The notes: generated by a model not told the origin, from the letters alone. Shown: positions 44,472-53,430, counted from the stretch's first letter. The stretch is DNA of 64,000 nt from Comamonas antarctica (GCF_013363755.1 NZ_CP054840.1:820001-884000), one strand, 5' to 3'. Numbers and translations: made by a program.

Positions 44472-45953
44472 ATGCTGCAATCCACCGATGCCCTGACCGG
44501 CGCCCCGCAGGGCGCTGCCTGGGCCGAATCCACGGCTGAACAGATCGATGCCGCCGTTGCCGCCGCAGCTGCCGCGGCCGACGCCTTTGGCGCCACTTCG
44601 GCGCCCGTGCGTGCGGGTTTCCTGCGCGCTTTGGCCGAGGCGTTGGCGAACAACGCCGCCGCCTTGCTGCCCGTGGCCGACCGTGAAACCGCGCTGGGCC
44701 TGCCCCGGCTCGAAGGCGAGCTGGCGCGCACCGCGTTCCAGCTGCGCGGCTTTGCCACGGCGCTCGAAGACGGTGCGGCGCAGGCGTTTCTCGACGAGCC
44801 GGCGATTGCCGGCGCGCCGCCCGCGGGGCGTCCTCGCCTCACGCGCATCCACGCGCCGCTGGGGCCGGTGGCGGTGTTTGCCGCGAGCAACTTTCCGTTT
44901 GCGTTCTCGGTGCTGGGCGGCGACAGCGCCAGCGCCTGGGCCGCGGGTTGCCCGGTGGTGCTCAAGGCCCACCCCGGGCACCCGCAACTGTCGCGCGATG
45001 TGGCGGCTATCGCGGCCGCGGTCGTGGCGCAGTGCGGCCTGCCCGCGGGCGTGTTCCAACTGGTCGAAGGCGGCGCGGCCGCCGTGGGCGTGCAGCTGGT
45101 GCAGGCGCCGGCGATTGCGGCCGTGGCCTTTACCGGATCATTCCAGGGCGGCACGGCGCTGTCGCGGCTCGCGGCCGAGCGCGCGCGGCCGATTCCGTTC
45201 TATGGCGAGCTGGGCTCGGTCAATCCGCTGGTGGTGCTGCCCGCGGCGTTGAAGGACGGCCCGGACGCGCCGGCGCAGACGCTGGCGGACTCCATCTGCC
45301 TGGGCGCGGGACAGTTCTGCACCAGCCCGGGCGTGGTCGTGGTGGGCAAGGATGCGCCGGGCGAGGCGTTCGTGCAGCAGCTGCGCACCCGCCTGGCCGC
45401 CCTCGCTCCGCATGCCATGCTCAATGCCGGCATCCGCGCCGCGTTCGAGCGCGGCGTCGAGCGCTGGCGCCGGCACCCGGCGCTGCAGGTGCTGGTCGAC
45501 GGGCAGCGGCCGCAGGGCACGCCCCATGCCTTTCTGGCGCAGGTCGATGCGGCGGACTTCATTGCCGCGCACGCGCTGCACGAGGAGGTGTTCGGCTCCG
45601 CGGCGCTGGTGGTGCGCGTCGACGATGCCGGCCAGGCGGCGCAAGTGCTCAAGGCCATTGGCGGCACGCTGACGACCACGCTGTGGGGTGTTGCATCGGG
45701 CGACGACCAACCCGATGCCGCGCAGCTGGCGCTGGTGCGCACGGCGGTGCAGGTGTCGGGCCGGGTGCTTTTCTCGGGTGTGCCCACGGGCGTGGCCGTG
45801 ACGGCCGCGCAGCACCATGGCGGCCCGTTTCCGGCATCGACGGCATCCTTCACGACCTCGGTGGGCTACGCCGCCATCGCGCGTTTCCTGCGGCCGCTGG
45901 CGCTGCAGGATGCGCCGGCGTGGCTGCTGGCGCGCGAGGGCGCCTTTTTCTGA
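44472..45953 (+). CDS. 2-oxoglutarate semialdehyde (2,5-dioxovalerate) dehydrogenase-like aldehyde dehydrogenase
   Basis: The 493-residue aldehyde dehydrogenase has the fold's catalytic residues. The active Cys is in GAGQFCTSPG, the general-base Glu is in FYGELGSVNP, and the N-terminal VFAASNFPFAFSVLGGD segment marks the KGSADH (NADP+) subfamily. It oxidises the dehydratase product to 2-oxoglutarate, which enters the TCA cycle. It is the last of three plus-strand genes divergent from a LysR regulator. Confidence 0.87.
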   Translation: MLQSTDALTGAPQGAAWAESTAEQIDAAVAAAAAAADAFGATSAPVRAGFLRALAEALANNAAALLPVADRETALGLPRLEGELARTAFQLRGFATALEDGAAQAFLDEPAIAGAPPAGRPRLTRIHAPLGPVAVFAASNFPFAFSVLGGDSASAWAAGCPVVLKAHPGHPQLSRDVAAIAAAVVAQCGLPAGVFQLVEGGAAAVGVQLVQAPAIAAVAFTGSFQGGTALSRLAAERARPIPFYGELGSVNPLVVLPAALKDGPDAPAQTLADSICLGAGQFCTSPGVVVVGKDAPGEAFVQQLRTRLAALAPHAMLNAGIRAAFERGVERWRRHPALQVLVDGQRPQGTPHAFLAQVDAADFIAAHALHEEVFGSAALVVRVDDAGQAAQVLKAIGGTLTTTLWGVASGDDQPDAAQLALVRTAVQVSGRVLFSGVPTGVAVTAAQHHGGPFPASTASFTTSVGYAAIARFLRPLALQDAPAWLLAREGAFF

Positions 45954-46011
45954 GCGCATGACGCGGGGCGCGGCCACTGCGTCCCGCGCCAGCGTCGTTC
46001 GCCTAGTTTTG

Positions 46012-46034
46012 CGAACAATTCTCATTCATAATCG
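46012..46034. promoter_or_regulatory. Candidate Fur box
   Basis: The region reads GAACAATTCTCATTCATAAT. Its reverse contains AATGAGAATTGTT, close to the Fur core AATGATAATCATT. It lies 145 bases upstream of the DUF3649 gene, the first of an iron-locus run. Confidence 0.6.
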
Positions 46035-46175
46035 CGCTGCCTGCCTTGCGGTCAGCGCCTGAGGCGCGTGCCTGCGCGCTGGAGCTTTGCTTTTTCCCTG
46101 TTCATTCAGAAGACAGCAGCTGCCTGCCGCCCAGCGGCATCCAGACGGACCGGTGGCTTTTTTCCAGACTTCTGC

Positions 46176-46460
46176 ATGAACTTTTTCTCCATTTCCGGCA
46201 TGTGCCTGCTGTCGCGCGTGCTGGCCGCCGTGCTGGGCGGCTATCTGCTGGCCAGTGCCCTTGGCGTTTTCATCGGCACGGCGTTTGCCGCCGGCGCCGA
46301 CTCGGTGCTGGCGGGCGTGCAGCTGGGCTTCGTGATCTACGTCGGTGCGGTGATCTGGGCGTTCTCGCCGGTGCCGCCGCGCCAGGTCTGGGCCGGCTTG
46401 CTGCTGCCCGCAGCCGCGTTGCTGGCCGCCGCAGCGCTGCTGCAGCGCGCGGGAGCTTGA
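46176..46460 (+). CDS. DUF3649 small membrane protein (iron-uptake accessory)
   Basis: The 94-residue protein is almost wholly hydrophobic, with three likely helices (LLSRVLAAVLGGYLLASALGVFIG, AGVQLGFVIYVGAVIWAF, WAGLLLPAAALLAAAALL). This pattern, followed directly by a PepSY protein and a DUF3325 protein, is the usual context of DUF3649 in TonB-siderophore loci. It is preceded by a Fur-box candidate and begins the run. The exact role is unknown; it presumably assists the PepSY reductase. Confidence 0.75.
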   Translation: MNFFSISGMCLLSRVLAAVLGGYLLASALGVFIGTAFAAGADSVLAGVQLGFVIYVGAVIWAFSPVPPRQVWAGLLLPAAALLAAAALLQRAGA

Positions 46461-46461
46461 G

Positions 46462-48135
46462 ATGCCCAAGGCACAGACGACCTCGGGCGCGGGGCAGGGC
46501 GGCTTTCGCCAGGCCCAGGCTTGGCTGCATACCTGGTGCGGGCTCTGGTTCTCCTGGCTGCTGTTTGCGGTGTTCCTCACCGGTACGCTGGCGGTGTTCG
46601 CGGAGCCGATCACGCACTGGATGACGCCGGAGCACCATGCCGAGGAAGCCGCGGCGCAGGCGGCTTCGGGCTCAGCCTCGGCACCCATGGCGCAGCGCCT
46701 GCGCTGGGCCAGCGACTACATGCAGCAGCACCATCCGGGCGCGGGCATGTGGGAGCTGTGGCCCGCCGATGCGCAGGGCGCGGGCGAGCTGCGCGTCTAC
46801 TGGTTCGACAGCCGGCGCCAATATGCGTCGGCGCAACTCGATGCGGCCAGCGGCATGCCGCTGGCCGGCAGCGAGACCGCGCCGCAGCGCCAGACGCTGG
46901 GCGGCCAGCATTTCGTCGATTTCCATTACCAGCTGCATGCGGGCCCGATCGGGCTGTGGATCGTGGGCATTGCCGCACTGGCGATGCTGGCGGCGCTGGT
47001 CAGCGGAGTCATCACGCACCGGCGCATCTTCCAGGACTTCTTCACCTTCCGCACGGGCCGGGGCCAGCGCAGCTGGCTCGATGCGCACAACGCGGCGGCG
47101 GTGCTGACGCTGCCGTTCCAGTTCATGATTGCCTATACCGGCATCGTGATCTCGGGCGCGACCTTCCTGCCCGCGGCCGTGGCCCCGCAGTTCGGCGCGG
47201 GCGACGCGGGCCGCATCGCGTTCCAGGCCGCGCTCGAGGCGCCGGGCAAGCCGGAACCCTCGGGACGCGCCATGGCGGTGCCCGATCTCGAGCCCTTCGT
47301 GCTGCGCGGCCAGCAACTGATGGGCCAGCCGGTGCGCGCCGTGGTCATCGACCATCCGGGCGACGCGGCCGCGCGCATTGGCATCTACGGCTGGAACGAG
47401 GGCGAGGCTGCGCAGCGGCGCCTGAGCCCGACCAGCGGCATGGCGCTGTTTTCGGCCGCCTCGGGCGAGCTGCTGCAACTGCGCCAGCCCGGCGGCGTCG
47501 ATGGCGGCAAGGCGGCGCTCGCGCAGTCCGTGCTGGGCGGACTGCACATGGTCAAGTTCGGCGGCTTCGCGCTCAAGTGGCTCTACTTCCTTTGCGGCCT
47601 CGCGGGCAGCGCGATGATGGCCACGGGCGCGATCCTGTTCATCGTCAAGCGCCGCACGCGCCACCTGGGCGAGTTCGGCGCGGCCACGGTGCGCGTCTAC
47701 CGCTTGATCGAGGCTGCCAATGTCGCGGCCATTGCCGGGCTCGGCCTGGGCTGCATTGGCTATCTCTGGGCTAACCGCCTGGTACCGCTGGGCCTGGCGC
47801 ATCGCGATGATTGGGAGCTCGCGGTGTTCTTCGGCGTCTGGGCGCTGGCGCTGGTGCATGCCCTGGCGCGCGCGCCCGCGGCCGCGTGGAAGGAGCAGCT
47901 GGGCCTGCTGGGCGCGCTGTGCCTGCTGCTGCCGCTGCTCAATGCGGTCACGGTGGGCGACCATCTGCCCGCACAGCTGCTGCGCGGCGACTGGGAAAGC
48001 GCGGGGGTGGAATCGTTTGCGCTGGCCACGGGCCTGGCCGCGCTGTGGGCGCGGCGCGTGGTGGCGCGGCGCAAGGCATCGGCCAAGCCCGCACGGCGCG
48101 TGGCGCGGGCGGCCGACGCGGAGGTGCGGTCATGA
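46462..48135 (+). CDS. PepSY-associated membrane protein, ferri-siderophore reductase-like
   Basis: The 557-residue protein has the PepSY_TM layout. An N-terminal helix (WLHTWCGLWFSWLLFAVFLTGTLAVF) is followed by a periplasmic domain, then helices at about 170-190, 215-235 and 370-395, and a cluster of four C-terminal helices. Conserved histidines (WLHTW, FHYQLHAG, HNAAA, LHMVK) could bind heme, as proposed for FpvG-type proteins that reduce ferri-siderophores in the periplasm. It starts one base after the DUF3649 stop and is coupled to DUF3325 by ATGA. Confidence 0.85.
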   Translation: MPKAQTTSGAGQGGFRQAQAWLHTWCGLWFSWLLFAVFLTGTLAVFAEPITHWMTPEHHAEEAAAQAASGSASAPMAQRLRWASDYMQQHHPGAGMWELWPADAQGAGELRVYWFDSRRQYASAQLDAASGMPLAGSETAPQRQTLGGQHFVDFHYQLHAGPIGLWIVGIAALAMLAALVSGVITHRRIFQDFFTFRTGRGQRSWLDAHNAAAVLTLPFQFMIAYTGIVISGATFLPAAVAPQFGAGDAGRIAFQAALEAPGKPEPSGRAMAVPDLEPFVLRGQQLMGQPVRAVVIDHPGDAAARIGIYGWNEGEAAQRRLSPTSGMALFSAASGELLQLRQPGGVDGGKAALAQSVLGGLHMVKFGGFALKWLYFLCGLAGSAMMATGAILFIVKRRTRHLGEFGAATVRVYRLIEAANVAAIAGLGLGCIGYLWANRLVPLGLAHRDDWELAVFFGVWALALVHALARAPAAAWKEQLGLLGALCLLLPLLNAVTVGDHLPAQLLRGDWESAGVESFALATGLAALWARRVVARRKASAKPARRVARAADAEVRS

Positions 48136-48485
48136 ATCCCTGGTTTGCTTCGCTGCTGGCGCTGGCCTTGTCTTTTGCCGGCATGGCCGCGCTGGCCTTT
48201 GCCAAGGAGCGCCACTACGAACAGCTCACGGGCACGCACGAGTTGCCGCCGGCGCTGGCAGTGCAATTGCGCTGCCTCGGCTTTGCGCTGACGCCGTTCG
48301 CGGCGCTGCCCTGCGTCTGGGCCTGGGGCAGCGCCGTAGGCTGCGTGGCTTGGCTGGGCTTTCTTTCGGCGGGTGCGCTGGCCAGCGCTGCCGCCATCAG
48401 CGCGGCGCCGCGCCAGGCGGCGCGCGCGGCCTTTGCATTGGGGCTGGCGGCGGTAATCGCGCTGGCATGGGCCGGGTTGCGTTGA
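48132..48485 (+). CDS. DUF3325 small membrane protein
   Basis: The 117-residue protein has four hydrophobic segments. It begins MNPWFASLLALALSFAGMAALA followed by the conserved AKERHYEQ, typical of DUF3325. It is translationally coupled to the PepSY gene. Its consistent co-occurrence with PepSY and DUF3649 proteins suggests that it is a subunit of the same inner-membrane iron-release complex, but there is no direct functional evidence in the sequence. Confidence 0.8.
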   Translation: MNPWFASLLALALSFAGMAALAFAKERHYEQLTGTHELPPALAVQLRCLGFALTPFAALPCVWAWGSAVGCVAWLGFLSAGALASAAAISAAPRQAARAAFALGLAAVIALAWAGLR

Positions 48486-48586
48486 ACGCCCCGGCCAGCA
48501 CGCTTTTTTTCATTCGGGATGATTCAGATGGGTTGTTTGCTTTGCTGCCGGGCCGGGATGCTTGACGCGTGTTGCGGGAGAAATGC

Positions 48587-49759
48587 ATGAAACGCGTGGA
48601 TGCGGGACGCAAGGGCCTGATCGTGGCGGCCGTGCTGGCCGCGGCCGTGGCCGCGCTGTGGTGGAGCACGCGCACGCGCATCGTCTACACCACCGAACCC
48701 ATTGCCCGCGCCGATATCGAGTCCTCGGTCACGGCCATTGGCACGCTGCAGCCGCGCCGCTATGTCGATGTGGGCGCGCAGGTGTCGGGCCAGATCACGC
48801 GGCTCAGGGTCGCGGCCGGAGACACCGTGGCCAAGGGTGATCTGCTCGTGGAGATCGATCCGAGCGTGCAGCGGGCGAGCGTCGAGGCCGGCCATGCGCA
48901 ACTCGCCGGCCTGCGCGCGCAGCTGGCCGAGCAGCAGGCGCACCACCGGCTTGCGGGCCAGCAGCTCGAGCGCCAGAAGCAGCTCTCGGCCGACGAGGCC
49001 ACGCGCCTCGAAGACCTGCAGAATGCCGAAGCCGAATTCGCCGCCACGGCGGCGCGCATGGCTTATCTCAAGGCGCAGATCGACCAGACGCAGGCGACGC
49101 TGCAGGCCGATGTCGCGCGGCTGGGCTATACGCGCATCTATGCGCCCATGGCCGGCACCGTGGTGTCGGTCGCGGCACGCGAAGGCCAGACGCTCAATGC
49201 CACCTACCAGACGCCCGACATCCTGCGCATCGCCGATCTCTCGGGCATGACGGTCTGGACCGAGGTCTCCGAAGCCGATGTGCGCCGCGTCAAGCCCGGC
49301 ATGCCGGTGTATTTCACGACGCTGGGCGGCAGCGAGACCGGCGCGGCGCGGCGCTGGCAAAGCCGGCTGCGCCAGGTGCTGCCCGCGCCCGCGCAGACCG
49401 CGGCCAGCGCGGCCACGGGCGCCGTGCCCACACCGGTGATCAAGGCGGTGACCTATACCGCGTTGTTCGATGTCGATAACCAGGATGGCGAACTCATGCC
49501 GCAGATGACGGCGCAGGTGGTCTTTGTCGCCGCGCGCGCCGAAAACGCCGTGGCGGTGCCGCTGTCGGCGCTCGGCACCGACGCCCAGGGCAGCAGCGCG
49601 CGCGTGCTGGGCGCGGATGGCCAGCCCGAAACGCGCAGCCTGCGCCTGGGCGCGCGCAGCCGCCACCAGGTCGAGGTGCTCGAAGGCCTGCAGGCCGGCG
49701 AACGCCTGGTCACCGGCGAACAGCGCGTGGGCGGCGGCCCCGACTGGCTGCAATGGTGA
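48587..49759 (+). CDS. macA: Periplasmic adaptor of a MacAB-TolC-type exporter
   Basis: The 390-residue membrane-fusion protein has an N-terminal anchor (GLIVAAVLAAAVAALWW), a lipoyl half-motif (GAQVSGQITRLRVAAGDTVAKGDLLVEIDP), a coiled-coil hairpin (VEAGHAQLAGL...ADVARLGYT), the second lipoyl half (APMAGTVVSVAAREGQTLNA) and beta-barrel domains. GGGAG 6 bases before the ATG at 48587 supports this start. Its stop overlaps the macB start. Following an iron-siderophore run, it is likely the PvdR-like part of a siderophore exporter or recycler. Confidence 0.88.
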   Translation: MKRVDAGRKGLIVAAVLAAAVAALWWSTRTRIVYTTEPIARADIESSVTAIGTLQPRRYVDVGAQVSGQITRLRVAAGDTVAKGDLLVEIDPSVQRASVEAGHAQLAGLRAQLAEQQAHHRLAGQQLERQKQLSADEATRLEDLQNAEAEFAATAARMAYLKAQIDQTQATLQADVARLGYTRIYAPMAGTVVSVAAREGQTLNATYQTPDILRIADLSGMTVWTEVSEADVRRVKPGMPVYFTTLGGSETGAARRWQSRLRQVLPAPAQTAASAATGAVPTPVIKAVTYTALFDVDNQDGELMPQMTAQVVFVAARAENAVAVPLSALGTDAQGSSARVLGADGQPETRSLRLGARSRHQVEVLEGLQAGERLVTGEQRVGGGPDWLQW

Positions 49760-51741
49760 GCGCCGCGCCATTCCTTGACTGCGCGCCGGGCGTGCCGCTG
49801 ATCTCGCTGCAGGGCATTCGCCGGCAGTATGGCGGGCAGGGCGGCCAGCCCGCGGTCCAGGTGCTGCATGGCATCGACCTGGAGATCGGCGCCGGCGAGT
49901 TCGTTGCCATCGTCGGCCAGTCGGGCTCGGGCAAGTCGACGCTGATGAACCTGCTGGGCTGCCTCGACCAGCCCAGCAGCGGCAGCTACCGTTTCAACGG
50001 CCAGGATGTGGCGCGCCTGGACGGCGACGAGCTGGCGCTGCTGCGGCGCGAGGCATTTGGCTTCGTGTTCCAGGGCTACCACCTGATTCCCACCGAGTCG
50101 GCACGCGAGAACGTCGAGGTGCCGGCGCTGTATGCGGGCACGCCCGAGGAGGAGCGCGCGCAGCGCGCGGCGGCGCTGCTGGGCCGGCTCGGCCTGGCCG
50201 AAAAGCTGCATCTGCGGCCCAACCAGCTCTCGGGCGGGCAGCAGCAGCGCGTGTCGATCGCGCGCGCGCTGATGAACGGCGGCCACATCATCCTGGCCGA
50301 CGAGCCCACGGGCGCGCTCGACAGCCATAGCGGCGCCGAGGTCATGGCGCTGCTGCACGAGTTGGCCGACGCGGGCCACACCATCATCCTGATCACGCAC
50401 GACCGCGAAGTCGCGGCGCAGGCGCGCCGGGTGATTGAGATCCGCGACGGCCGCATCGTCGCCGACAGCGGCGCGCAGGCCGTGCGCACGCCCGCGCGCG
50501 CGCTGCCCGCGCCGCGCAGCGCCCCGGTGTCGCCGGGTCTGCAGTTCTGGAGCGACCTGCGCGAAGCCGCGCGCACCGCCTGGCGCGGCATGCGGCTCAA
50601 CCGCTCGCGCACCGCGCTGACGCTGCTGGGCATCGTGATCGGCGTGGCCTCGGTGATCGTCATGCTGGCCATTGGCGAAGGCGCGCGGCGCCAGGTGATG
50701 GAGCGCATGGGCACCATGGGCACGGCGATTCTCTATATCGGCAGCAAGGCGCCGGCCACGGGCGGGCCCGCGGGCCAGCTGTCGGAGGAGGACTTGCAGG
50801 CGGTGCGCGAGCTGCCCGAGATCGCGCGCGTGCTGCCGGTGATCGGCGACCCGATCACCGTGCGCCACGGCCGCGCGGACAAGCAGGTCTACGTGTTCGC
50901 GGCCAGCGAGGAGATGCCCGCCGTGCACCACTGGCCCGTGGCCCAGGGCCGCTACTACACCGCGGCCGAGGACCAGGGGCTGGCGCCGCTGGTGGTGCTG
51001 GGCCACAAGGCGCACCAGCATTTCTTTCCCGACACGCCCAACCCGTTGGGACGCCAGCTGCTGATCGGCAATTCGCCGTTCGAAGTCATTGGCGTGATGA
51101 GCGAGCGCGGCGCGGACTCGGGCGCGCAGAGCTATGACGACATGGTCTTCATTCCCTACAACGCGGGACGCGCGCGCGTCTACCAGGCGCAGACCCAACC
51201 CGACTATGTGGTGGTGCAGGCGCGTTCATCCGAAGTGGTGCATGCGGCCGAGGCGTCCATGCACCGGCTGCTGCTCGCGCGCCATGGGCGCGAGGACTTC
51301 GGCATCGGCAACGCCGCGGCACGCATCCAGGCCGAGGCCGAGACGCGGCGCAGCATGACGGTGATGCTGGGGCTGATTGCCGCGGTCTCGCTGATCGTCG
51401 GCGGCATCGGCGTGATGAACGTCATGCTGATGACGGTGAAGGAGCGCACGCGCGAGATCGGCATCCGCGTCGCCACGGGCGCGCGCCAGCGCGACATCCT
51501 GCGCCAGTTCATGACCGAGGCGGTGCTCGTGACCTGGGTCGGCGGCAGCGTGGGCGTGCTGGCCGGGCTGCTGGTGGGCGGTGCTGATTGCCGCGGGTGT
51601 GCCGGTGGTGTTTTCCGTGACCGCGATGTTCGGCGCATTTGCCTGCGCGGTCGCGACGGGATTGCTGTTTGGCTTCATGCCCGCCAGGGCCGCCGCGCGC
51701 GCCTCGATCCGGTCGTGGCGTTGTCAGGAGATCTGCGATGA
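49753..51741 (+). CDS. macB: MacB/PvdT-type ABC exporter with disrupted C-terminal membrane region
   Basis: The 662-residue fusion of ATPase and permease has Walker A GQSGSGKST, Q-loop VFQGYHLIP, signature LSGGQQQR, and Walker B ILADEPTGALD. The MacB periplasmic domain and helices (TALTLLGIVIGVASVIVML; LGLIAAVSLIVGGIGVMNVMLM; LVTWVGGSVGVLAGLLVGG) follow. After about residue 609 the reading is Cys/Arg-rich and not hydrophobic. The expected final helix (VLIAAGVPVVF...LLFGFMPAR) is in another frame, and the proper ending ARLDPVVAL resumes near residue 649. Two compensating frameshifts or sequence errors near 51580 and 51699 explain this. Confidence 0.85.
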   Translation: MVSAAPFLDCAPGVPLISLQGIRRQYGGQGGQPAVQVLHGIDLEIGAGEFVAIVGQSGSGKSTLMNLLGCLDQPSSGSYRFNGQDVARLDGDELALLRREAFGFVFQGYHLIPTESARENVEVPALYAGTPEEERAQRAAALLGRLGLAEKLHLRPNQLSGGQQQRVSIARALMNGGHIILADEPTGALDSHSGAEVMALLHELADAGHTIILITHDREVAAQARRVIEIRDGRIVADSGAQAVRTPARALPAPRSAPVSPGLQFWSDLREAARTAWRGMRLNRSRTALTLLGIVIGVASVIVMLAIGEGARRQVMERMGTMGTAILYIGSKAPATGGPAGQLSEEDLQAVRELPEIARVLPVIGDPITVRHGRADKQVYVFAASEEMPAVHHWPVAQGRYYTAAEDQGLAPLVVLGHKAHQHFFPDTPNPLGRQLLIGNSPFEVIGVMSERGADSGAQSYDDMVFIPYNAGRARVYQAQTQPDYVVVQARSSEVVHAAEASMHRLLLARHGREDFGIGNAAARIQAEAETRRSMTVMLGLIAAVSLIVGGIGVMNVMLMTVKERTREIGIRVATGARQRDILRQFMTEAVLVTWVGGSVGVLAGLLVGGADCRGCAGGVFRDRDVRRICLRGRDGIAVWLHARQGRRARLDPVVALSGDLR

Positions 51742-53144
51742 ACATGACCGACCATGCCTGGCGCGCGCCGGGTTTGGCGCTGTGCCTGGCGCTGGCCGGC
51801 TGCGCCGCCGCGCCGGCGGCCCATGATGCGCGCACTGCGCCCGCCTTGCCCGCGCAATGGCCGTCGGCGGGCGATGCGGCCGCGCAGGCCGTGACCGAGC
51901 ACTGGTGGCGCAGCTTCGGCAGCGCCGAACTCGACCGTCTGGTGCAGCTGGCCGGGCTGCAAAGCCAGGATCTGGCCGCGGCTGCGGCGCGCGTGCGCCA
52001 GGCCGAAGCCAGCGCGCGCCAGGCAGGAGCGGCGCTGCTGCCCGATGTCGCCGCCAGCATCGATGCCGGGCGCCAGGGGCGCTGGGGCGGCCAGGCCGAG
52101 GTGAGCGGCGGCCGCTATGGCGCCGCGCTCACGGCCAGCTATGTGGTGGACTTCTGGGGCGGCAACCGCGCGGCGCGCGACGCCGCGCAGGCCGGCCTGC
52201 AAGCCACGGCGTTCGACCGCGACACCGTGCGGCTCACGCTCACGGCCGGCGTGGCCAGCGCCTGGCTCGAGGACCTGGCCTTGCGCGAACGCGCGGCCAT
52301 TGCCGAGATGAACCTGGCCACCGCCGAGCGCCTGCTGGGCTGGGTGGCATCGCGCCAGCGCGCGGGCGCGGCCACAGCGCTGGAGCTCGCGCAGCAGCGC
52401 GGGCTGGTGGCGGCGCAGCAGCGGCAGTTGGCCGCGCTGCGCCAGCAGGCGCGGGCTGCGCGCACTGCGCTGGCGCTGCTGCTGGGGCAGCCAGAGCTTG
52501 CGCTCGAGGTGTCGGCGCAGCCCGCGGAATGGGCCGGCTTGCATGAAGCGCGCATCGATGCGGGCCTGCCCGCGCAGCTGCTCACGCGGCGCCCCGATCT
52601 CGCGCGTGCCGAGGCGCGGCTCGCGTCCGCCGATGCCAACGTCGCGGTGGCGCGCGCCGCGATGCTGCCGCGTGTGACGCTCAGCGCCGGCCTGGACGCG
52701 GGCGGCAGCAGTCCGGGCCGCATGTTCGACAACCCGCTGTATGCGCTGGCCGCGGGGCTGGTGGCGCCGATCTTCGATGCGGGCCGGCGGGCCGCAGGCC
52801 GCGATCTGGCACAGGCGCAGCGCGAGGAACTGCTGGCCGACTACCGCCAGGCCATCGTGTCGGCGTTTGCCGATGTCGAAGCCGCGCTCAACGCCGCGCA
52901 CGGCCTGGCCGCGCAAAGCCTGGCGCAGCAGCAGGAGCAGCGCCAGGCGCAGCGCGCGCTGGCACTTGCCGAAAACCGCTGGCGCGCGGGCGCGGAAAGC
53001 CTGCTGACGCTGCTGGATGCGCAGCGCACGCTGTACGCGGCGCAGGATCTGGGAGTGCAGTTGAAGCTGGCGCGGCTGCAGGCGCGGGTAGGGCTTTTCC
53101 GCGCACTGGGCGGGGGCTGGAGCGCGGTGCCAAGCGCCTTCTGA
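51738..53144 (+). CDS. Outer-membrane efflux lipoprotein, NodT/TolC family
   Basis: The 468-residue protein has a lipobox LALAGC (residues about 17-22) and two OEP repeats. The conserved WWRSFGSAELDRLV start, the RRPDLARAEARLASADANVAVARAAMLP block, and the second-repeat ADVEAALNA and LLDAQRTLYAAQD segments are typical of RND/MacAB outer-membrane factors such as OpmQ/NodT. Its ATG overlaps the macB stop and GGAG precedes it, so the three genes form one translationally coupled exporter. It is followed by a small mobile element. Confidence 0.9.
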   Translation: MNMTDHAWRAPGLALCLALAGCAAAPAAHDARTAPALPAQWPSAGDAAAQAVTEHWWRSFGSAELDRLVQLAGLQSQDLAAAAARVRQAEASARQAGAALLPDVAASIDAGRQGRWGGQAEVSGGRYGAALTASYVVDFWGGNRAARDAAQAGLQATAFDRDTVRLTLTAGVASAWLEDLALRERAAIAEMNLATAERLLGWVASRQRAGAATALELAQQRGLVAAQQRQLAALRQQARAARTALALLLGQPELALEVSAQPAEWAGLHEARIDAGLPAQLLTRRPDLARAEARLASADANVAVARAAMLPRVTLSAGLDAGGSSPGRMFDNPLYALAAGLVAPIFDAGRRAAGRDLAQAQREELLADYRQAIVSAFADVEAALNAAHGLAAQSLAQQQEQRQAQRALALAENRWRAGAESLLTLLDAQRTLYAAQDLGVQLKLARLQARVGLFRALGGGWSAVPSAF

Positions 53145-53187
53145 GCCGGATCACGGCTGCGGCGGCGCCAGGCCAGCGCCGCTGGAG

Positions 53188-53430
53188 CTAGGGTCTGTCT
53201 GACTGAAGTCATGGGAGCCGAGCCACAATAAAGCGACATTCACAGCAACAAGAAGCTGAGTCCTAAATAACCGTTCGTCCTGAGCCTGTCGAAGGATGAA
53301 CGTCCTGCGCTCAAGGCATGAGGACGGCCGTTCATGGTTCGACGGGGCCGCCCAGGCAGGCTCACCACGAACGGTTCCACCAACAGTCAATATTGGCTGC
53401 GGCCCAGCTTCTCAGTCAGACAGATCCTAG
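53188..53430. mobile_element. Small inverted-repeat element (MITE-like), about 235 bp between CTAG sites
   Basis: CTAGGGTCTGTCTGACTGA at 53188-53206 and the reverse complement of 53412-53430 (CTAGGATCTGTCTGACTGA) match at 18 of 19 positions. CTAG at both ends looks like a 4-bp target duplication of the YTAR type used by IS5-family elements. There is no transposase frame, so it would be mobilised in trans. It contains a complete copy of the composite palindromic repeat. The right-hand CTAG supplies the TAG stop of the lyase gene at 53427. Confidence 0.75.
53271..53374. repeat. Composite palindromic repeat inside the MITE-like element
   Basis: Unit one (53271-53302) and unit two (53328-53374), with the same linker as the copy at 22269-22373, lie between the terminal inverted repeats. 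Unit two has the GC-rich central insertion. Confidence 0.88.
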
